A stretch of DNA of 41,693 nucleotides from Saccoglossus kowalevskii (Eukaryota; Hemichordata; Enteropneusta; Harrimaniidae): contig NW_003158729.1 in NCBI RefSeq assembly GCF_000003605.2, positions 237,139-278,831 on the forward strand. Reading direction: 5' to 3'. Both the position numbers and the translations under genes were made by a program. How positions within the stretch are numbered: the first letter of the stretch is position 1; every line of letters begins with the position of its first letter. Below the pieces are notes generated by a model. That model made no database searches, was not told the origin of the DNA, and was given only the letters and a program-made list of their open reading frames with translations. Positions 26,982 through 34,883 of this stretch are shown here, piece after piece.

Positions 26982-29900
26982 TTCATCTTCACGTTTCAAG
27001 ACTACTGATATGTTTTACTGTATTTGTTTTCTGATGACTAGTAAACAGAACTATCATATTACTGCCCGCTGTCGATAGAATTCATCTTGATGAGAATCTT
27101 GTATTTAAAGTCCAACCGACTAAATTATAAGCTGCATATACTTGTGGTGTATTTTACAACAAGGAAATATGATTTGTACGCGTACCTTTCAATAATGTAA
27201 CCATTAACTATGAGTCATTGCTGACATTGAACGATTCCAGACAGTTGACATGTTTCTTCTACGGGGTAACATACTTCTAGGAATAGTTAGTGTTTATTAA
27301 CAATCTCAATTTATAAACACAACTTCAATTTGTCAGAATTGACATAGATCATTATGACAAGAACAGTTGTTAAATTGAATTCTATTTCAATGCGATGGAA
27401 GGTGATAGAAGTTTCATATGAGGTTATCTCATGTTTCGGAACATATCTTAACATCCACATAGTATAAATACTCAATTTATAATTTATTCACAATTACGCT
27501 TCTTACATGATCAGTGATGATACAATCTTTATGCCCGTTATGGCATTGTATGTACTTGCTTACTTGTTCACGTAACTATATTTAGCCTTATATTGACAAC
27601 TGTATATATTTCGCTTTCGTCATTTTATATCGATTGAACATAATCAAAATAAAAACGTGACAGTTCGCAGAGGTAGAAATCCCCTCCCCCCCACCATTAA
27701 TTATATCGTGTACTACGAACTTTTGATCGATCGAGTGCCTATGTCAATGCATCGATTGCAAAACGCTTCAGTAAACGCGCTTAGTTCGCAGAGTAAGCAA
27801 CAAAATGCTCTGTGACACTATGTTTTACACATAGAATAACAAACTTGTTCGCACTCGATGTAATGTCACGGAATTGTCATTGTTTCTCACATTTTTAAGC
27901 AGTCACTCCCAATCTCAAATTATTGTACAATTCAGGTATTAGACGTTTCTATGCTATTGGTGTAAAATATATAACGTATGTGTATCATGCCATCATTTAG
28001 AAGTCTAGTGAGTAAATAGGCGGGGCAAACCCCCCTCTATTCTTATCGTTGGGGGCGCTTGTATTATATGATTTCTGAAACAGTGGAATGTTCCTCGTGG
28101 CAATGGACAATATTTACACTTGACTTAATCGCCAACAGTTTTGACTGGGTTTAATTCGATGTCTAGGAAATAAAATGACGACTGTGTATAAAATGATATT
28201 TACGTTACAGGAATCATGGTAACGGCTCACAATGGCTGCAAACAACAAACCAGAAATACACTGTAGTAGTAAAAAGCAAATAAATTTATATTCACCTAAA
28301 TAATAATATTCTTAACTGTGTGGGCATGAAAACTAATTATTTTAAAGTTGTTATCATTCATTTAACATAATGAGTGTCATTGGTCATGTAAAAGTCAATT
28401 AATCTTGCAGTGTGTGTTCACTTAATATTCAACGACACTTCAATGCTGTCTTGACCTTTGGTGTGGGTAAAATTCATCAAAGTGGTTACTATGCCAACAC
28501 GTAATCAACATACGTGACCCGAATATTACCTTATCAGTGAAACTTATAATGTCACATATATTTCAGAACATGCAACATGCAACCATCGCGGGTTGTGTAA
28601 CTCATTTTATATAGTAGATGAGCAATGGGACAATAACCTGTAGAATTCGCACCTGAATTTATGTACATATCATAGTAAACTACATGTTGGTTTCAAACAC
28701 AAATCACATGCTTAGCTCATTTAGTAGACTGATCATGTTTGTTTCGAATCCAGAGTGTTGCTGCTTAAAAAAATATTGAGGGCATTGCTGTGCTCATCAC
28801 TTGAGTCATAATCAAATACCTTACGTTAGAAAACAAATCGACAAGAGACATTGACATTATTAACCAAGGCGTGGAAAATTGATGTTGGTAAAATTAAATT
28901 ATCTATTTTATTACAGTCAAACTCAATGCGCACATCTAATTATGAAGCAGACGAAGCGTCAATATATTTTCATTCGAAATTCAAAATTTTGGCTACTTTG
29001 TAAATTAATGCACACAAATAATAAATATAACAACAATGTTTTCATGTAAAATCAATAGTTGGCAATGAATTGATTAAGTTACGTTTGAACCAATTATCTT
29101 AACATACTTCGTTTAAGATGTCTGTGAGCGCTCGGAACCCTATGATTACGCTTATTTATTTTACATGTAAACGATCTTGCTACAAAATTAGTAGAACTTA
29201 TCAACAAAACGGACATCAATATAGTGTTAAAGTTTCACAGAAAACAAAGTAGTATTCCACTTTCGCTGTTTCACGGTAATTTGAGCGCTTTTTACTAGCT
29301 ACTACTCGTTGTCTGGCAGTGTGAAGCCAGGTCTGTCTTGATAAAACAAAAACAAGCATTGTATTAGTGCTGCGAGTGTCCCAAACCTTAGTATTCTTGT
29401 ACAAATGCAAAAAGATATGTATGCAACTGAGCCTAATAGTCTTTACATGACAATGTCACTAAAATATACATGAATATGGAGGGTACATACCTATTCAAAG
29501 CTTATTATTACACATTGGCAGAGAGGAAGTACTTTTGCTATAGCTTGGGAACATTGAATACTAAGGTTCTAAGTAATATAATCATGTGTATTTATATTTA
29601 TATTCATCATGAGCCCCCCTCGGCAACCATTGCCCTAGCCAAACAACAGTTTTCTATGAATTGTTCAAGTTCTGCTCCCTAATCCGCATGATGCCATTCA
29701 ATGAACATTTCAACATATTATCATTTGGGCAATGTTAAAACAGAAAACAGCTGAGCTGATTCGAACGTTCTTTAGCAGTCAGGTATACCTTAATTGCTTT
29801 CTTGCCCAGGTGCTATATATCCAATTTAATTACTGGCAGTTACCTTCATCTATATTCCACGCATGAAGTAATTACATGAACCATTAATTTAAAGTACATA

Positions 29901-32900
29901 ATTAACTAGGTTGGCGGTATTTCAATCTTTGTTTTTCACAGATCTGCTTGCTTCAGTGGATCACATTAAATTAAGAAATTATCTTTTCAACAATCGGTCG
30001 TATGATCCAACAGTGCGACCAATCTATGACAGCAAAACCATAACTGAACTGGAGCTGCAGTTTTTTCTTTCCCAAGTGTTAAATGTGGTAAGTTCAGATG
30101 TCTTATGACATTCATTTTGGATTATCTTTTGGACATTGACACTTGAGATTCCATATACCTGTCCAAGGACCATGTCATCAATATCCATACCTGATATGAT
30201 TATCATATTAAAACTGAATACTTTTGCTTGCAGGATGAACGACTACAGACCTTAAAAATGAATGTTTGGCTTACAATAGTAAGTACAATACAAATAATGT
30301 ATGGTAAGACAATAACTAAGATAACAACCAATTTGTCGACCTTATAGTACCTCTTACACTATATTAATAATTTTATTGACTTTGAATATGAGGAGCCGTG
30401 TCGCACGAATGAGAGATATCACAGCGTGCATTGATTATGTTCTTTCTGATGATGTCAATCAATTCCACTTTTAACCCCTCGGTGCCTTGTCTTGTAGCGA
30501 TGGAAGGACGAGTTCCTATTGTGGGATCCAGCCGACTTTAATGGTATTTCGAATTTCAAAATTAGCAAAGATAAAGTGTGGATGCCAGACATCTGGTTGT
30601 ACCAAAAGTAAGTGGACATTAATAATCTGACAATAAATAGAACGAAAGACGCGCGAAAACAAGCATGTGTGTCACAGGAATGCAACAAACAAAGGATATT
30701 ACAACTGAGTGGGTGACAGGTGTTTTGCAATATGTCAGATTTCACTTCTTGTTTATTTCAATCACAGTGAGCTGGCGTAAAAGTGATAATAAATGAAATG
30801 CGATATTTACTATATGGCCTCTTATTTAGTTTTGTGCCGTATTCAAGATGGCGGCTCCATATATATATATATATATATATATATATCGCAAATTATCACT
30901 CGTACGCCAGCAGCTGACTATGATTTCAATGTCAGTGGCTAACAACTAAATCTTTTGTTATTTAACATTATCTTCTCTCTTCACAGCGCTGACAATAAAT
31001 ATGAAGACTTTACTATCAACTCACAGTGCCTTGTCCAACATTACGGAGAAGTATTATGGGCGGCTCCGGTGATAATAAAATCGCATTGCAAAATGGATGT
31101 TTGGAACTTTCCGTTTGATCGACAAACGTGCAATGTAACTTTTGGCCCCTGGCTTCATAATTCCTCCGAGTTATCTGTTAATGGTACAGGTGCGTATAAA
31201 AATGACGTGCGATTTTTTGAGTGTTTTAATTTAGGTTAATAATTATTTAGATTGTACTCGGCATGCTCAAATAGTCCGTAATTATCCATATTGTGACATT
31301 TAAACATTAAGAGTTACATAGTAATAATAATAACCATGGCAACACTACATTAGTCTATATTGCCCATATATGCTTATTAAACACCACCGCTGCACACTCA
31401 CAGTACCAGAAACGCATCCACACTGTGAAATATTCTTTGATGGCGTCGACAGTCAAGTGACATTTTCAGAATGTTGTCTGGCCGTGAATGATCCTAGTGA
31501 TCTAAAATCACAATTTCAGCTTTAACAAGTTTGGTTATACTCTTAAGCATTTATCCTGTCAACAGAATATAGCTCCGTAAAATAAAATCGACATATGATA
31601 GACAAGGCTTATGACTAGCTCCCTAATCACGCAATACTTCGCATAAACTGACCCACCTTTCTTTGCGTATTGATATTAACAATTCCACAGAACGCCCTAT
31701 ACTTTCACATAACCATGTGCATGTCATTCATAGTAAAACACCCCTGCTGATATGGTTCGATATGCACGCAATAATTTAGTTATAGAATGAGACAACCGTG
31801 TAATAGTGTATTTTTAATCCTCACTAACGTATTCCTTAAAAGACTATAAACTCAAAAAACATCGGCGGCCGCAATTACTAATGCGCGTAGGCATTATTCA
31901 AACGATTAAAAGTTTACCACGAACATTTGATAACTATGGTAATCGTACCATGGGATATCAAAGGCTTGGGCAGTTTTAAATCGTTCTATGTGCATTCTTA
32001 TTATTTAGGTAGTTCCAGTTTCTTTGAAGGGGACACGGAATGGCAGTTATGGGATTTAACAACTCATAACTATAAATACTCCATACAATACTATCCCGAT
32101 TATCCGTTTGAATACTTCTCTAAAGTTGACTACGTCGTCTATCTGAAGAGACTGCCTACGTACTATGTATTTTATCTTATCATGCCATGCACGCTCATCG
32201 CGGCGATAACTCTGCTGGGTTTCTTCTTACCTGTCGAATCCGGCGAGAAGATTGGACTAGGTATCACAGTGTTGCTGTCACTCACTGTGTACTTGTTACT
32301 GCTGTCAGAGACCCTGCCGCCTATGAAAAACAATGTGCCAATATTAGGTGTGTATAACCTTTTTTTGTTTTGACATATCGTGTGGAACGTCAAATATGTG
32401 AAATATTATTAATATATATATATTTCGTAAGCAGTCATGGTGACTGAAAATAATATCTGTGGTAATTTTCAGTTATGCAAATTTATTCACAGAGAATCAC
32501 ATTCTACGTTTTGCAATGGCAACACAATATTTTCAAAAATTGCGAGAAATTGTGGCTTGGTTTATTATGTTGTTTCATTACGTATTATTTGTAATAGCTT
32601 CAAATTTATGAAAACTCACATTTCCGCTCTTTATCTAATACATTCTTGAAATTCGAAGATTGATAATGGTTACCAATTTTCAAATACGATTAACCTCACA
32701 TGATGGAATAATAGCTTATCGCTAGAAACTTCACTTATTGTACACAATTCACCCTTCATGTAAGGGCGCTCTCTAGTGACGGAACATTTATGTGACGTCT
32801 GTTGCTGATGTGGTCGCTCGTCATCTGGAATAAATTAAAAACTCCTAAAAACTCTGATGTAGGACTACAGATTAAAACTTTTCAGCGGTCATAAATACAG

Positions 32901-34883
32901 TTGCTTCGAAGCTTTAAAACATTTATTTAAATTATATTCTAACACTGGTGACTGTATAAATATGCGGTAGTATAATACAGCTGATGACAGTATGTATCGT
33001 CTATTGGTTGATGGAAACACTTCGCTGTTCCAGGTATTTAAAGGGCGACAGTCGCCGTGCCGCGTCCTGTTCGATATGGGACTCATAGCAACGTATACAA
33101 CGCGTGTAAAATACATTGTTTATTTACATGAAATTCGAACACGCGCTGCGCGACGATCACCGCGCTTTAAGGTTGGACTAACGTGGAAGTTTGTGTGTTT
33201 GCATCAATGTATCATACCTCGAGAGTCTAGTTGAATATTGTCATATAGTTAATGTACGTCATTACACTCGCCGCAAACACTTTGTCAAGATATGTTGAAG
33301 GTGACATGAACATGGGCAAAAATGTTACTATACCAACATGAGCCCTAGGCATTGTGTTTTGAGAACTAAGAGGCTTTCGTAAAGGGTAACGGTTGAGTAA
33401 GTCATTGAATACTGCAATGTTTTTAGTTTGTCACACATTGTACTTCATGCGTCTAAAAGGGGAATATTCCACAGCTATACCACGTAGACTAAAAAATATT
33501 ATTTAGATAATATATACTCACATCAATCTGCCCTGAGTAAAAAGATTTAATTCACCAATTAAATGTACTTTCGTAATTAGACAGGATCTATAAACCAATT
33601 CTTGGGATCGCGCGCTGCATTGCTCTGATGTCAATATAGCAACCGCGAATTTTGTTGCAACATTTTTGAAGAAAATCGCGTCCCTTTAAACAAAAACACG
33701 TCAACAATAAGTGTAAAAAAGATAACCCTTAGATAACCTCGGCAATTCGAAAATCAATTCAATGGTGAAGAGCTATGATACAAACGGTACCGCAACATCC
33801 TCAAAAGTGTGTTAAAAGAAAAGCACAACACAGCTTTTACACAAACATATTTAATGTAAATGCATGGAATATGAATAAGACCTGGAATACAATGAATAAT
33901 ATCATAAGTAAATCAACAAAAGTATGTTATACCCTATAAGCGGAATATTGATTTCAAAGGTAAACAGTTACATCAAATGGAAAATACAAATGTTATTGGC
34001 ATACCTGTGGTTATACGTTTGAACTAGAAACAAAATATTCTATGTTAGAAAACAAATTAGTAAGTTAACTTGCATATTCTAATTGGTATGTCTTACCAGA
34101 ATCAATCTAAGTCACGTTGTACAATTCTTTTTTGTTACTACTTTATATTTGGGGTAATACCACGCATATATATATATTTATTTTCTATTCTATCATTTAT
34201 AATTTTATAATTGTATTATAGTTCTATATATTCTGCTTATATTATTAGGTCAGTACTATGCAGCTGTGATGGTTCTCGTGTCACTATCATTAGCAATGTC
34301 AGTGGCTGTTCTCAACCTTCATTTTAGAGGTCCCGACAGTCCGCCAGTGCCGCCGTGGATGCGTCGGTTTATGCTCGGAAAAGTGGCTCGCTTTGTTATG
34401 ATCCGTCAAGTTTCTAAGAATAAAGAGTCGCGCAAAGGATATCGAAAAGGTTACCTTAAAGATAACAAACTGGAATTTCTCCCGATGATGGATTTAACTG
34501 ATTGCGACGTGCATAGAGTCAATGGATTACCTCTCCAGGCCAGGCGCCTGGCGCATCATTCGCCGAAGCAGAAATTCAGGAGGAAGCAGATACAATCAAA
34601 CAATTCGCAAGTGAATGCGAATATAAAAACTGTAGATGAAAATGTGTATTTTCTTCGAGAACTTCTTCATGAAGTGAAAGATGTGAAGGAAATGCTGGAA
34701 AGGCAAAAAACGGATGAAGAATATGGAAGTGAATGGAAACAAGTGGCACTCGTGGTGGACAGGGTGTTTCTTTTTCTTTATGTAGTTGGTTCCTTAGCAA
34801 CGTCACTAATCATTTTATTTCAGGTCGACTACGATAGTGGACCCAGTCCATTAGAAATTCAGTATGCACTTGAAAACGGATGA
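3514..34883 (+). CDS. Nicotinic acetylcholine receptor-like Cys-loop channel subunit (7 exons, 514 aa)
   Basis: This is one subunit of a pentameric neurotransmitter-gated channel of the plasma membrane. Seven exons (3514-3580, 29942-30087, 30234-30278, 30498-30607, 30987-31189, 32009-32347, 34249-34883) join to 1545 nt, all in frame with GT-AG introns. Order: signal peptide (1-22), extracellular domain, Cys-loop C157-C171 with FPFD inside, M1 (about 242-264), M2 (271-290), M3 (306-327), cytoplasmic loop, amphipathic MA helix (about 436-473), M4 (474-494), short extracellular tail. Binding-site aromatics W83 (loop D), Y121 (loop A) and W178 (loop B) are present. Loop C has no vicinal Cys pair, so it is formally non-alpha. 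E270 (-1'), L280 (9') and E291 (20') indicate a cation pore; 2' is Gly (G273). The length is close to vertebrate alpha7 (about 500 aa). The M3 end (NLHFRGP...PPW) recalls alpha9/alpha10-type subunits. Family assignment is firm; ligand and subtype are not. Confidence 0.9.
3581..9940. other. Intron 1, first part: nothing recognisable
   Basis: This is AT-rich single-copy-looking sequence. Poly(G) runs occur at about 4167-4178 and 8927-8938, and a small local duplication near 7268-7318 (TTAGTCAYTTTGGAGTTT twice). Open frames at 4556-4801, 6604-6864, 8027-8287 and 9084-9308 lack domains, family likeness and codon structure, and are treated as chance. Confidence 0.4.
9942..9969. repeat. Perfect 11-bp inverted repeat (hairpin)
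   Basis: CATTAAGAAAG (9942-9952) and CTTTCTTAATG (9959-9969) pair perfectly around a 6-nt loop. The arms are AT-rich and no T-run or coding context follows, so no function is assigned. Confidence 0.5.
10063..10142. repeat. 80-bp hairpin-forming inverted repeat
   Basis: Outer 9-bp arms ATATCACTG (10063-10071) and CAGTGATAT (10134-10142) match perfectly. An inner stem AATCTTTTA / TAAAAGATT (10102-10110 and 10116-10124) has a 5-nt loop and extends outward with mismatches to roughly 18 pairs. It may be a very short MITE remnant or a foldback; a miRNA-like precursor is possible but unsupported. Confidence 0.4.
10145..12435. other. Intron 1, second part: very AT-rich, nothing recognisable
   Basis: Long A/T-rich stretches, with a short TA tract near 11558-11570. 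No gene, RNA gene or repeat family was recognised. Confidence 0.4.
12478..12900. repeat. Four diverged copies of a repeat with a GATCAAAGATGGCCGACT core
   Basis: Core segments start near 12481, 12621, 12743 and 12850. Each is CGGATCAAAGATGGCCGACT or a relative, followed in most copies by a (C)ATCTTGTTTTTT-like segment and a run containing ACATG. Spacings are uneven (about 140, 122 and 107 bp). This looks like an old tandem array or a nested dispersed repeat. Two overlapping open frames across it (12436-12797) are products of the repeat, not a gene. Confidence 0.6.
12901..16360. other. Intron 1, third part: nothing recognisable
   Basis: AT-rich sequence without family-like open frames. The longest frames (14021-14296 minus, 15383-15673 and 16128-16430 plus) have no motif, no exon-like borders and random-looking composition. 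Confidence 0.4.
16361..17018. repeat. Imperfect direct duplication of about 270-325 bp
   Basis: Copy one (about 16361-16630) and copy two (about 16692-17018) share in order: TAATGGRTCATTT, a CACGNGTTTCTTT segment, AGAAATGAA, TCCCAC(G/A)TGTCATCATTAGA, ACAACTGTTTTCT, and GTACATCGACMACTAAG. Indels separate the matches. No terminal repeats or target duplications are evident. Confidence 0.6.
17019..18787. other. Intron 1, fourth part: nothing recognisable
   Basis: AT-rich, no gene recognised. The frame at 17675-17896 begins with a hydrophobic stretch after MKQIF, but it has no phase-1 donor that would make it an alternative signal-peptide exon. Confidence 0.4.
18788..19402. repeat. 46-bp tandem array containing POU-type octamers
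   Basis: About thirteen units of 45-46 bp: TGTAATAGTGCATTCCATGT, then CATTTGCATAAAGGTTAACC and ATTCCA. The exact octamer ATTTGCAT (reverse complement ATGCAAAT) occurs nine times, starting at 18852, 18897, 18943, 18989, 19035, 19080, 19116, 19285 and 19330. Most units also carry GGTTAACC. The central copies are nearly identical; those after about 19120 are shortened and diverged. A minus-strand frame at 19204-19389 is an artefact of the repeat. Confidence 0.85.
19403..19986. other. Spacer between two tandem arrays
   Basis: This is unique AT-rich sequence between the 46-bp and 40-bp arrays; nothing else is recognised. Confidence 0.4.
19987..21503. repeat. 40-bp satellite with 80- and 160-bp higher-order structure
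   Basis: About 37 monomers of 40 bp alternate between two types. Type A begins CTGTGTTATCCACGCAGTGT and ends CACAAGTGTGTATTGTGGAA; type B begins CTGCTTTATCCACTCAGTGT and ends CGCCATTTTGTATTGTCAAA. From about 20181 to 21220 no insertion or deletion breaks the 40-bp register. Within the dimer, GTGGAA/GTGCAA and GCCAAA/GTCAAA endings alternate, giving a 160-bp period over much of the core. Monomers at both edges are diverged and vary in length. All three forward frames are open for long distances (up to 424 codons) because no stop occurs in the unit. I treat this as non-coding: there is no known domain, and the frames shift with the 40-bp period. Confidence 0.9.
21504..26820. other. Intron 1, fifth part: nothing recognisable
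   Basis: AT-rich. A small two-copy motif with a T-run then ATTATTGAATAGT lies near 22485-22530. The frames at 24016-24228 and 25761-26030 are the most protein-like by length, but no family, signal or splice-consistent borders were recognised. Confidence 0.4.
26821..26990. repeat. (TCA)n microsatellite, about 56 triplets
   Basis: The tract is almost pure TCA/ATC for about 170 bp. Interruptions are TTATTATCATTATC near 26884-26900 and CTTCATCTTC at the end. It reads as poly-Ser, poly-Ile or poly-His forward and poly-Asp or poly-Met in reverse. These frames are artefacts; the tract sits 3 kb upstream of exon 2 in intron 1. Confidence 0.95.
26991..29941. other. Intron 1, last part: nothing recognisable
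   Basis: AT-rich up to the exon 2 acceptor. No gene-like frames. A G/C-rich patch near 28020-28056 (GGCGGGGCAAACCCCCC, later GGGGGCGC) is the only compositional oddity. Confidence 0.4.
29942..30087 (+). CDS. Receptor exon 2: N-terminal helix and beta1 region
   Basis: 146 nt between CACAG and GTAAGT encode residues 23-71, from DLLASVDHIK to FFLSQVLNV. The LRNYL...YDPTVRPI pattern matches the nAChR N-terminal 'LL..Y.P.VRP' signature, followed by the L-rich beta1 strand. N40-R-S is a possible N-glycosylation site. The phases (1 in, 0 out) and the size match the second exon of vertebrate alpha7-type genes. Confidence 0.93.
30234..30278 (+). CDS. Receptor exon 3: loop D
   Basis: A 45-nt exon (CAG| acceptor, GTAAGT donor, phase 0 both sides) encodes DERLQTLKMNVWLTI. 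Its size of exactly 45 nt and content are the conserved third exon of nAChR genes (DEKNQxLTTNxWLxx). W83 is the loop D tryptophan of the complementary face of the ligand site. Confidence 0.95.
30498..30607 (+). CDS. Receptor exon 4: loop A
   Basis: A 110-nt exon, again the conserved length of nAChR exon 4, starts after TTGTAG and ends at AAAA|GTAAGT in phase 2. It encodes residues 87-122 plus two bases of N123, from RWKDEFLLWD to WMPDIWLYQ. The WxPD motif (W114, P116, D117) and loop A tyrosine Y121 are present. Confidence 0.95.
30844..30855 (+). promoter_or_regulatory. YY1-like motif CAAGATGGCGGC inside the MITE-like element
   Basis: The 12 bases match the well-known YY1 consensus core (AAGATGGCGGC). 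It sits within an inverted-repeat element in intron 4. Whether any factor binds it is unknown, and it may simply be part of the element's sequence. Confidence 0.35.
30859..30886. repeat. (AT)14 microsatellite
   Basis: This pure AT dinucleotide run lies within the inverted-repeat element of intron 4 and probably expanded there by slippage. Confidence 0.9.
30987..31189 (+). CDS. Receptor exon 5: Cys-loop and loop B
   Basis: 203 nt encode N123 (completed) to T190. The Cys-loop is C157-KMDVWNFPFDRQT-C171, with 13 residues between cysteines and the canonical D, F, P, F, D positions. The loop B tryptophan is W178 in FGPWLHNSS. Possible N-glycosylation sites are N172-V-T, N181-S-S and N188-G-T. Vertebrate alpha7 splits this region into two exons; here it is one. 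The donor CAG|GTGCGT (exon end 31189) is preferred; a second phase-1 donor six bases upstream (exon end 31183, ATG|GTACAG) would also keep the frame. Confidence 0.9.
31190..32008 (+). other. Intron 5 (819 bp)
   Basis: The donor is GTGCGT and the acceptor TTATTATTTAG. An open frame runs into exon 6 from upstream (31927-32008), but it has no receptor similarity before the acceptor. Nothing else is recognised in the intron. Confidence 0.6.
32009..32347 (+). CDS. Receptor exon 6: loop C, M1 and pore-lining M2
   Basis: 339 nt, phase 1 on both sides, encode residues 191-303. Loop C region YKYSIQYYPDYPFEYF is tyrosine-rich but has no adjacent cysteines. M1 follows KRLPTYY and contains the family P-C pair (P250, C251). 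M2 is preceded by ESGEK: E267 (-4'), E270 (-1') and K271 (0'). Pore residues are G273 (2'), T277 (6'), L280 (9'), V284 (13'), L288 (17') and E291 (20'). The donor TTAG|GTGTGT splits Gly304 in the M2-M3 loop, a conserved intron position in this family. Confidence 0.93.
32348..34248 (+). other. Intron 6 (1901 bp)
   Basis: The donor is GTGTGT and the acceptor TATATTATTAG. It contains one copy of the dispersed repeat shared with 38.39-38.46 kb (listed separately). Open frames at 32437-32649 and 32992-33234 have no recognisable product. Confidence 0.6.
33104..33172. repeat. Dispersed repeat, copy 1 (intron 6)
   Basis: This 69-bp core starts GTGTAAAATACATTGTTTAT, passes through AATTCGAACACGCGCTGCGC and ends CTTTAAGG. 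It matches 38392-38459 on the same strand at most positions. Weaker similarity extends upstream to about 33045. It is locally CpG-rich compared with the surroundings. Confidence 0.65.
34249..34883 (+). CDS. Receptor exon 7: M3, cytoplasmic loop, MA helix, M4 and stop
   Basis: 635 nt from the acceptor TTATTAG to TGA (34881-34883) encode residues 304-514. M3 is QYYAAVMVLVSLSLAMSVAV, followed by NLHFRGP and PPVPPWMRRF, typical of the M3 end and MX helix start. The cytoplasmic loop is about 110 residues before the MA helix and rich in basic residues (RRLAHHS, KQKFRRK; a paired RKGY). The MA helix (LRELLHEVKDVKEMLE...) leads into M4, DRVFLFLYVVGSLATSLIIL. The tail after M4 is about 20 residues. 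A single exon for this whole part is common in alpha9/alpha10-type genes. Confidence 0.95.

Larger units (their letters stand above)
3581..29941 (+). other. Intron 1 of the receptor gene (26,361 bp)
   Basis: The donor is AAG|GTGGGT and the acceptor is TTTGTTTTTCACAG with a good pyrimidine tract. I found no exon-like frame with family homology on either strand inside it. Its contents are non-coding repeats, listed separately. The size contrasts strongly with the other five introns (146, 219, 379, 819 and 1901 bp). A large first intron often hosts regulatory DNA; that is inference here. Confidence 0.6.
30771..30911. mobile_element. MITE-like inverted-repeat element in intron 4
   Basis: The left end GCTGGCGTAAAAGTGATAAT (30771-30790) matches the reverse complement of the right end, GCTGGCGTACGAGTGATAAT, at 18 of 20 positions. 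TGCGATAT is also inverted inside both arms (30799-30806 and around 30883-30890). The 141-bp element has no coding capacity. Its centre holds CAAGATGGCGGC (30844-30855) and an (AT)14 run (30859-30886). No clear target-site duplication was seen, so the transposon family is not assigned. It ends 75 bp before exon 5. Confidence 0.65.

Noticed and set aside
26685-27078. Poly-Ser and poly-Asp proteins on opposite strands
   Set aside because: Both are readings of the TCA microsatellite.
31927-32008. Extension of exon 6 upstream to the ATG at 31936 or the frame start
   Set aside because: The residues before the TTATTTAG acceptor do not resemble the receptor, while the splice gives the correct phase and loop length.
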